Shown in pieces: positions 58,117-64,000 of a DNA stretch of 64,000 nt. Both the position numbers and the translations under genes were made by a program. The stretch covers positions 220,969 through 284,968 of the forward strand of contig NZ_NEQV01000006.1 of the NCBI RefSeq assembly GCF_002799245.1, read 5' to 3'. This DNA is from Stenotrophomonas maltophilia (GTDB lineage Bacteria; Pseudomonadota; Gammaproteobacteria; Xanthomonadales; Xanthomonadaceae). Below the pieces are notes generated by a model. The model did not search any database, was not told the origin of the DNA, and saw only the letters and a program-made list of their open reading frames with translations. Within the stretch, counting starts at the first letter, position 1; each line of letters begins with the position of its first letter.

Positions 58117-59010
58117 TCAGTTCCCGCCCAGCGTTTCCGTGCGGATTTCGCCGTCGTTGACCGGCTGGAAGCCCTGCTGCTGCGGCGGCGGGTTCTGCGG
58201 CACGTTCTGCAGCGGTGCGGTGGTGGCTTCGGCCGGGGCCGCCGGTGCTGCCTGAACAGGCGCCGGAGCAACCGCCGGGGCCGCCGCCGGACGCGGTGCA
58301 CTGCCACCGTTGCCATTGCGGTTGTTGCGGGCGGCGTAGGTGGCCTCTTCCAGGCGATCACGGAAGGCGACCACATCCATCGACGGCGTACCCACGGCGC
58401 GACCTTCGAAGATCATGCGCGGCGTGGTGTTGCTGCCGTAGGCGTCAAGGTTGGCGGCATCGTCGATCTGCAGCACCGCGCCATCGAGGGCGACGCCGGC
58501 GAACAGGCCGCGGGCGCGCGACCACGACCAGATCTCGGCCTTCAGCTGGCCGTCGGTGGCGGCGGCGGCATTGCGGCCGACCGGACCGGCGGCAACGCCC
58601 GCATCGGCGCCGAGCGTGAACTTGCCGTTGACCAGGTTGTCCAGGCTGCGGTCGTTGCGGAACACCAGCACCACATCCGAAGACTGAACGCCGGCCTGGA
58701 AGCCGATGCTGCCACCGGTCAGCTTGACGAATACCGGGCTGGACCAGGCGCCGTTGGGCATGCGCACCGACATCAGGCCGTGGCCGCGGCGACCACCAAT
58801 GACCAGGCCGGCCTTGATCGTGTCGGGAATGACGATGACCGCGCGGCCTTCGTCGAGCAATTTGTCCGGAATTCCCTGTTCAGGAATTTCCTGGATTTCA
58901 GCCAGCACGCGCACGGCATTGCGGGCGCGCTGGTCTTCCTGCGGTCCGGCCATGGCCTGGCTGGACAGCAGGCTGGCGGCGATCAGCAGGGCTTGGATCG
59001 GGCGACGCAT
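58117..59010 (-). CDS. SYLF (YSC84-like) lipid-binding domain protein, secreted
   Basis: A 297-residue protein with signal peptide (cleavage near SQAMA) and a SYLF domain over about 30-205 (AVIVIPDTIKAGLVIGGRRGHGLMSVR, GSIGFQAGVQSSDVVLVF). A proline/alanine/glutamine-rich tail follows (residues 240-285). In eukaryotes the domain binds phosphoinositides; in bacteria the role is unknown. It lies 75 bases upstream of tatA on the same strand, so it may be co-transcribed with the tat genes. Confidence 0.88.
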   Translation of the reverse strand: MRRPIQALLIAASLLSSQAMAGPQEDQRARNAVRVLAEIQEIPEQGIPDKLLDEGRAVIVIPDTIKAGLVIGGRRGHGLMSVRMPNGAWSSPVFVKLTGGSIGFQAGVQSSDVVLVFRNDRSLDNLVNGKFTLGADAGVAAGPVGRNAAAATDGQLKAEIWSWSRARGLFAGVALDGAVLQIDDAANLDAYGSNTTPRMIFEGRAVGTPSMDVVAFRDRLEEATYAARNNRNGNGGSAPRPAAAPAVAPAPVQAAPAAPAEATTAPLQNVPQNPPPQQQGFQPVNDGEIRTETLGGN

Positions 59011-59175
59011 GGCAGGCTCCAGAAGTCAGTCCATAGGAAGATATAGCAAGTGACTGAAATTAGTGGTGTTGTCATGAATCGCCAATGAGCGTTCCCTGCT
59101 CACATTGATGCGCCCTATGCCTGCAATCCGAACCCTGCATCCCGGCGCGGCACCGGATCGGCGACAATACGCACC

Positions 59176-60138
59176 ATGCTCGACGCACCCGATACCGCCG
59201 TGCTGGCGGTCAACCTAGGCACGCCCGAGACGCCGACGGCCCCCGCCGTACGCCGTTATCTGGCCGAATTCCTGTCCGACCCCCGCGTGGTCTCGATCCC
59301 GGCGCTGTTGTGGCAGCCGCTGCTGCGCGGGCTGATCTTGCCGCTGCGCAGCAGCCGTTCGGCAGCCAAGTACGCCCAGGTGTGGCTGCCAGACGGCTCA
59401 CCGCTGATGGTGCATACCCGGCAGCTGGCAGAGGCGATGCAGACCCTGCTGCCGACCCTGAAGGTTCGCCATGCGATGCGCTATGGCGAACCCGCGCTGA
59501 CCCGCGAGCTCGACCGCCTGGCCGCCGAAGGGGCACGCCGCATCGTGGTGCTGCCGCTGTACCCGCAGTACTCGACCACCACCACCGCCTCGGTCGAAGA
59601 CCGCGTCGACGCCTGGCAGCGCCGCAACCCGGGCGTGACCGTCAGCCTGGTGCGCGACTACTCGATCGACCCGGGCTGGGTCGACGCCGTTGCCGGCTCG
59701 ATCCGCCGCTACTGGGAACAGCACGGTCGCGGCCAGACACTGATGTTCTCCTTCCACGGCATCCCGCAGCGCCTGGCCGATGCCGGCGATCCGTACCCGC
59801 AGCGCTGCGAAGCCAGTGCGCAGGCCATCGCCAAGGCGCTCGGCCTGGGCAAGGACGACTGGCAGATGGGTTACCAGTCGCGCTTCGGCCGCGAGCGCTG
59901 GCTGCAGCCGTATGCCGAACCCAGCCTGTGGGCGCTGGCCGAGTCCGGCGTGAAGCAGATCGATGTGGTCTGCCCCGGCTTCGCCACCGATTGCCTGGAG
60001 ACGCTGGAGGAGGTCGCGATGGGCTTCACCGAAACGCTGGCCGAACGCGGCGCTAAGATGCGTTACATCCCCTGTCTCAACGCCGAACCGGAGCACGCAC
60101 GCGCCCTGGCGCGACTGGCCGTGGCCTCGCTGGCATGA
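59176..60138 (+). CDS. hemH: Ferrochelatase
   Basis: A 320-residue enzyme that inserts Fe2+ into protoporphyrin IX, the last step of haem synthesis. The N-terminus [31 protein letters not shown], the catalytic His in [10 protein letters not shown] and Glu in DCLETLEE are present. The next gene starts in an ATGA overlap at 60135. Confidence 0.96.
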   Translation: MLDAPDTAVLAVNLGTPETPTAPAVRRYLAEFLSDPRVVSIPALLWQPLLRGLILPLRSSRSAAKYAQVWLPDGSPLMVHTRQLAEAMQTLLPTLKVRHAMRYGEPALTRELDRLAAEGARRIVVLPLYPQYSTTTTASVEDRVDAWQRRNPGVTVSLVRDYSIDPGWVDAVAGSIRRYWEQHGRGQTLMFSFHGIPQRLADAGDPYPQRCEASAQAIAKALGLGKDDWQMGYQSRFGRERWLQPYAEPSLWALAESGVKQIDVVCPGFATDCLETLEEVAMGFTETLAERGAKMRYIPCLNAEPEHARALARLAVASLA

Positions 60139-60989
60139 GCCTGCAGCCCTTTGAACTCGAGGTCGGCGGCACGCGCGTGGCCGGTCTGCGCAACCACGGC
60201 GAGGGCCCGCGCGTGCTGGCCCTGCATGGCTGGCTCGACAACGCCGCCAGCTTCATGCCACTGGCCCCACACCTGTCGTCGCTGCAGCTGGTGGCGATCG
60301 ACCTGCCCGGCCATGGCCACAGTGCGCATCTGCCGGCCGGTGCCAGCTACACCACGGCGGCCGCGATCTGCCACGTACTCGACGTCGCCGACGCACTGGG
60401 CTGGGACCGCTTCAGCCTGCTCGGCCATTCGATGGGGGCCGGCATCGCCAGCCTCACCGCCTCGGTCAGCGACCGCGTCGAACGGCTGGTGGCGATCGAA
60501 GCACTCGGCGGCCTGCGTGGGCCCGAGGAAGAAACCGCGCATCGCCTGCGCGAGCATGTGAACGCCACACGCGCGTTGGCGCGCAAGCAGCTTCGCGTAT
60601 TCCCCGACCTGGCCGCGCCGATCCGCGCGCGGATGATGACCAACCAGCTCAGCGAACACTGCGCACGGCTGCTGGTCGAGCGCGGCGTGGAGCCGGTCGA
60701 AGGTGGCTATCGCTGGTGCAGTGATCCGCGCCTGATGCTGCCCACCGCGATCCGCCTCAGCGAGGGCCAGATCGACAACCTGCTGCAGGCCATCGCCTGC
60801 CCGACGCAGGTGATCTATGCCACGCCGGCGCAGTCCTACTATCCCGAGCCGATGCGCAGCGATCGCCTGCAGCACCTGCGTGATGGACGGCTGGCAGTGT
60901 TTCCCGGCAACCACCACCTGCATATGGAAGACCCGGCACGCATTGCCGAGGTGATCCTGCGCTTCTTCAGCAACGACAACGCCGGCTGA
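60135..60989 (+). CDS. Alpha/beta hydrolase
   Basis: A 284-residue hydrolase with oxyanion loop [10 protein letters not shown], nucleophile elbow [11 protein letters not shown] and a catalytic-His candidate in GNHHLHMED. The substrate is unknown; it is close to the esterase/epoxide-hydrolase-like group. Translational coupling to hemH through ATGA suggests a shared physiological need but no specific reaction. Confidence 0.88.
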   Translation: MSLQPFELEVGGTRVAGLRNHGEGPRVLALHGWLDNAASFMPLAPHLSSLQLVAIDLPGHGHSAHLPAGASYTTAAAICHVLDVADALGWDRFSLLGHSMGAGIASLTASVSDRVERLVAIEALGGLRGPEEETAHRLREHVNATRALARKQLRVFPDLAAPIRARMMTNQLSEHCARLLVERGVEPVEGGYRWCSDPRLMLPTAIRLSEGQIDNLLQAIACPTQVIYATPAQSYYPEPMRSDRLQHLRDGRLAVFPGNHHLHMEDPARIAEVILRFFSNDNAG

Positions 60990-61279
60990 GCGCAGGCGTC
61001 CGCGCGCTTCACTCTGCGCGCCTGCGGCCGATACACCAGTTGCGGGCCCCTGCGCCCGCTGCACGCGGGCCCGGTCGGGCCTGCGGCGTGTGTCTGGTTC
61101 TGCAAGGAAGTCCGCATGCCTGCTCTGCTGCACCGTCACCCACAGGATGTGGCCACGGTGTCCCGTCTCCGCGTCGCTGATCGCGCCGCATCCCTCGAAT
61201 TCCCGGCACATGCCCAGGTCACGCCTTGCTGCGTGCGCTGCGGCGTGGCCGTTGTCGTCTGCTGATCCAGGAGTCTCCG

Positions 61280-63385
61280 ATGTCCATTGCATACGCCCGT
61301 CCCCCCGATTCCGCCCGCCCGTCGCACCTGCAGCAGATCGCCCGCGGCGCTGACCGCCGTCTGCTGATCGGCAGCGCGGCGCTGGCCATCGCAGGCCTGG
61401 TGCTGGCCCTGCGCAGCCCTCAGGCGGTGGCCGCTGGGCTGGTTGCCGCCGTGGTGCTGCCTGCGATGTGGCTGGCAGGTCCGCTGGCCGGCCGCGGCGT
61501 CGCCCGCAACGGCCTGGCAATCCTGTTGTCGCTGCAGTTGGCCGTGTTGTGCGCAATCAGCGGCCTGTCGCCGGCATTGCCGATTGCCGTGCTGCTCGGC
61601 GTGCTGCTGGGTCACCGTGATCGCCTGCCGGTGTGGCTGGCGGGTGGCGTCGGCATGCTCGTGCTGCTGGCACCGCTGCAGGTGGGCGCTGCCGTGTGGC
61701 CAACGCTGCTGCAGGCCGGGATGCTCGCGTGCCTGGCCCTGTTGCTTGGCCAGGTCGCACTGCGGCTGCGCCAGCAGACCGAGGCACTCGGCCACGGCCC
61801 CCGCCGGTTGGCCGCGCTGGCGCGCGACATCGCCACCGGCGCCGATCTTGGCGCACATGCCGACACCACCGCCTACGCACCGGGTTCGCTAGCCCATGCG
61901 CTGGCCGATACCGCACGCCATGTGCAGGCCCAGCGGGGACGCGAAGCGGAAGCACATGCCGAGAACGCGCAGATCCGCCAGGCACTGGATGCCTCGCGCA
62001 CTGCAATGATGATCGCCGACAACGATCACGTGATCCGCTACGTGAACCGCTCGGTGGTGGCCCTGCTGCGCAACCAGCAGGCAACGCTGCGCCAGGCCTT
62101 CCCCGATTTCGACGCCGAGCGTCTGGTCGGCAGCAGCATCCATCGCTTCCACGCCAATCCGGACCGCATCCGCGCCATCCTCAATGGCCTGCAGGTCACC
62201 CACAACGGCAAGGTGCAGATCGGCCCGGTGCACTTCGCGCAGGTGGTTACTCCGGTGTTCGACGCAGAGGGCCTGCGGCTGGGCTTCGCCGTGGAATGGC
62301 ATGACCGTACCCATGAGCTGGCGCTGGAGAACGCAGTCGCCGGCATCGTCGCCGCCGCCGCCGCCGGCGACCTCGCGCAGCGCCTGCAGGCGACCGAAGG
62401 CGCCAGCTTCCTCGATGGCCTGACCGGTGGCATCAACCAGCTGCTGGATACGCTGGGCAGTACCGTCGACGAAGTGCGGCAGATGCTCTCGGCGCTGGCC
62501 AATGGCGATCTCGATCGGCGCATGCACGGCGAGTATCACGGCGCCTTCGCCGCGATCCAGCGCGATGCCAACGCCACCGCCGGCCAACTGGCGCGCATGG
62601 TCGGCCGCATCCAGCAGTGTGCGTCCTCGATCAGTACCGCGGCCAGCGAGATCGCTGCAGGCAATGGCGCGCTGTCCGAGCGCAGCGAACGCCAGGCGGC
62701 TCACCTGCAGGAAACGGCCGCCTCGATGGAAGAGCTGACCGCCACCGTGCGCCAGAACGCCGCCCATGCACGCCAGGCTAGCCGGCTGGCGGTCACCACG
62801 CAGACCGCCGCCAGCGACGGCAATATCGTCATGCAGCGGGTCGTCGACACCATGCAGGCGATTGAAGGGGCCTCAAAGCGGATCGGCGACATCACCGGCG
62901 TCATCGACGGCATCGCTTTCCAGACCAATATCCTCGCGCTCAATGCGGCGGTGGAAGCCGCACGGGCCGGTGAGCAGGGCCGTGGTTTCGCCGTGGTGGC
63001 CAGCGAGGTACGCGTGCTGGCACAGCGTTCGGCCTCCGCCGCGCAGGAGATCAAGAAACTGATCGACGAAGCCGGGCGCCAGGTCGGCGAAGGCGCCCAG
63101 CGGGTGGCCGAGGCAGGCCAGCGGATGCAGGGCATTGTTGTCGGCGTTGAGAATGTCAGCCACCTGATGCACGAGATCTCGGCGGCTTCGCAGGAGCAGT
63201 CGATCGGCATCGAGCAGATCAACCAGACCGTGGTGCAGATGGACCAGGCCACGCAGCAGAATGCCGCGTTGGTGGAGGAAGCGACCGCCGCAGCACGCGA
63301 GCTGCAATCGCAGGCAGGTACGCTCACCGAGGCGGTGTCGGTGTTCCGCCAGCAGGACCCGCACGCGGTCTCGCGAGCCGCCTGA
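61280..63385 (+). CDS. Methyl-accepting chemotaxis protein with PAS and HAMP domains
   Basis: A 701-residue receptor. Four to five N-terminal helices (about 35-175) lack a large periplasmic ligand domain. A PAS domain (about 225-335), two HAMP-like helical modules, then the MCP signalling hairpin follow, with the tip near 545-580 ([24 protein letters not shown]). There is no CheR-tether pentapeptide at the C-terminus (ends DPHAVSRAA). It may sense an intracellular signal, such as redox, through PAS. The start at 61280 has CAGGAG upstream. A terminator follows at 63415. Confidence 0.92.
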   Translation: MSIAYARPPDSARPSHLQQIARGADRRLLIGSAALAIAGLVLALRSPQAVAAGLVAAVVLPAMWLAGPLAGRGVARNGLAILLSLQLAVLCAISGLSPALPIAVLLGVLLGHRDRLPVWLAGGVGMLVLLAPLQVGAAVWPTLLQAGMLACLALLLGQVALRLRQQTEALGHGPRRLAALARDIATGADLGAHADTTAYAPGSLAHALADTARHVQAQRGREAEAHAENAQIRQALDASRTAMMIADNDHVIRYVNRSVVALLRNQQATLRQAFPDFDAERLVGSSIHRFHANPDRIRAILNGLQVTHNGKVQIGPVHFAQVVTPVFDAEGLRLGFAVEWHDRTHELALENAVAGIVAAAAAGDLAQRLQATEGASFLDGLTGGINQLLDTLGSTVDEVRQMLSALANGDLDRRMHGEYHGAFAAIQRDANATAGQLARMVGRIQQCASSISTAASEIAAGNGALSERSERQAAHLQETAASMEELTATVRQNAAHARQASRLAVTTQTAASDGNIVMQRVVDTMQAIEGASKRIGDITGVIDGIAFQTNILALNAAVEAARAGEQGRGFAVVASEVRVLAQRSASAAQEIKKLIDEAGRQVGEGAQRVAEAGQRMQGIVVGVENVSHLMHEISAASQEQSIGIEQINQTVVQMDQATQQNAALVEEATAAARELQSQAGTLTEAVSVFRQQDPHAVSRAA

Positions 63386-63414
63386 TCGGAGCCTGCGGCG
63401 CGAACTGATGAAGA

Positions 63415-63439
63415 CGGCGCCCACAGGGCGCCGTTTTTT
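63415..63439 (+). terminator. Rho-independent terminator of the chemoreceptor gene
   Basis: CGGCGCCC (63415-63422) pairs with GGGCGCCG (63426-63433), with a 3-base loop and six T residues after it. Confidence 0.9.
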
Positions 63440-63454
63440 GTTGCGCAGGCTTGC

Positions 63455-63815
63455 TGTCGGTAGCTGCCAACCTTGGTTGGCATCGCGCGGACCCACTGTT
63501 GGTCCGTCGGCCCTCGGTAGTCGCCAACCTTGGTTGGCGCCTTGACCGCTTACGGAGCGCTCCCACGCACGGCGTGAACCTGCCGGGACGATGCAGGGCC
63601 ATGGGTTGCCCGCCAACGGCCGGCCCTACCCGTGCTGATCCATCCGTCCCCGGTAGTCGCCAACCTTGGTTGGCGCCCTGGTTGCTTACGGAGCGCTTCC
63701 ACGCACGGCGTGGACCTGCCAGGGTGATGCAGGGCCATGGGTTGCCGGCCAGCGGCCGGCACTACCCGCGCTGGTCCGCGTGCCCTGGGTAGTCGCCAAC
63801 CAAGGTTGGCGACTA
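63455..63815. repeat. GCCAACC/GGTTGGC REP array with 136-bp period
   Basis: GGTAGTCGCCAACC starts at 63516, 63652 and 63788, an exact 136-base period. Two complete units carry three different palindromes each (GCCAACC-TT-GGTTGGC, CCACGCACGGCGTGG, GGCCGTTGGC-type) plus GGGCCATGGGTTGCC. The third copy ends in an inverted hairpin (GTCGCCAACC-AA-GGTTGGCGAC). A first single hairpin lies at 63462. No gene is in the gap from 63386 to 63882. Confidence 0.9.
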
Positions 63816-63841
63816 CCGAACCCGCATTTCCTGCGCACAAA

Positions 63842-63873
63842 GAAAAACCCCGCTGCGTGAGCAGCGGGGTTTT
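63842..63873 (-). terminator. rRNA operon terminator
   Basis: The stem CCCCGCTGC/GCAGCGGGG (63848-63856 with 63861-63869, loop GTGA on the plus strand) is followed on the minus strand by TTTTTC. It lies 10 bases beyond the 5S 3' end. Confidence 0.9.
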
Positions 63874-63882
63874 GGGTGTAAA

Positions 63883-63998
63883 CCCTGGCGATGACCTACT
63901 CTCGCATGGCTTGAGCCACACTACCATCGGCGCAGCTGCGTTTCACTTCCGAGTTCGGGATGGGATCGGGTGGTTCCACAGCGCTAATTTCACCAGGG
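63883..63998 (-). rRNA. rrf: 5S ribosomal RNA
   Basis: The minus strand reads CCCTGGTGAAATTAGCG... through CCCGATCCCATCCCGAACTC and GAGAGTAGGTCATCGCCAGGG. The terminal arms CCCTGG and CCAGGG pair, as in gammaproteobacterial 5S. The length of about 116 bases is complete or within a few bases of it. It should be the last gene of a 16S-23S-5S operon that continues beyond the window. Confidence 0.96.
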
Positions 63999-64000
63999 AG

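Noticed and set aside
60990..61279. Small gene between the hydrolase and the chemoreceptor
   Set aside because: Frames are short, without ribosome binding sites; the region holds only GC-rich hairpins and the chemoreceptor leader.

Overview
This window reads as a chromosomal segment of a Stenotrophomonas (S. maltophilia complex) or very close Xanthomonadaceae bacterium. The support is high G+C with strong GC3 codon bias, Xanthomonadaceae-type protein sequences, and hundreds of bases of short palindromic repeats of the kind known from S. maltophilia: GTAGAGCCGAGC...GCTCGGCT elements (SMAG/REP type), GGGGTCAGA-CCCTTTC...GAAAGG-TCTGACCCC elements, and GCCGACC-NN-GGTCGGC / GCCAACC-NN-GGTTGGC elements. 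Most content is core genome: uvrD, rpmB/rpmG, parAB with rsmG, tamAB, glyQS, tatABC and hemH. A rRNA operon ends at the right edge (5S on the minus strand).

Layout. 1-4.5 kb: 5'-end of uvrD, an FAD/NAD(P) protein, a cardiolipin synthase and an orphan 82-codon gene with a strongly structured leader. 5-8.3 kb: rpmB-rpmG, a 100-bp-period repeat array, a short DnaQ-type exonuclease, and a divergent lysR/Rid pair. 8.5-14.6 kb: a heavy-metal RND operon (His-rich secreted protein, czcC, czcB, czcA). 14.7-19 kb: a DUF885 peptidase, then a compositionally distinct cassette with a secreted astacin-type metalloprotease and a small secreted cysteine-pair protein, then a 111/112-bp repeat array. 19-25.5 kb: epimerase-GT2-lipid A N-domain operon, SUFU protein, parB-parA, rsmG, a phosphopantetheinyl transferase and a GlsB-type membrane protein. 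25.5-39.7 kb: exonuclease III, coniferyl aldehyde dehydrogenase, an MFS carrier and a DcaP-like porin next to acs and crbR. The matching SSS-domain hybrid kinase crbS lies beyond an inserted REP-associated transposase (RAYT) and the manganese exporter gene mntP with its yybP-ykoY riboswitch. 39.8-63.4 kb: S46 peptidase, periplasmic-type catalase, tamB/tamA, glyS/glyQ, a lone GspE/PilB-type ATPase overlapping a class I amidotransferase, a BPSS1780-type membrane protein, tatC/B/A, a SYLF protein, hemH with an alpha/beta hydrolase, and a PAS-containing chemoreceptor. The end holds a terminator, a 136-bp repeat array, and the 5S rRNA with its terminator.

Genes that probably work together: czcCBA with the His-rich protein (metal efflux); acs-crbR-crbS with the neighbouring porin and MFS carrier (control and uptake of acetate or other carboxylates); tamA-tamB (outer-membrane protein assembly); tatABC (folded-protein export); parAB (chromosome segregation); and epimerase-GT2-LABN (probably an undecaprenyl-linked uronic acid for LPS). 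The most speculative but interesting unit is the astacin plus small secreted protein pair at 16.8-18.1 kb. The repeat families and a resident RAYT make the window a good sample of REP/RAYT biology.
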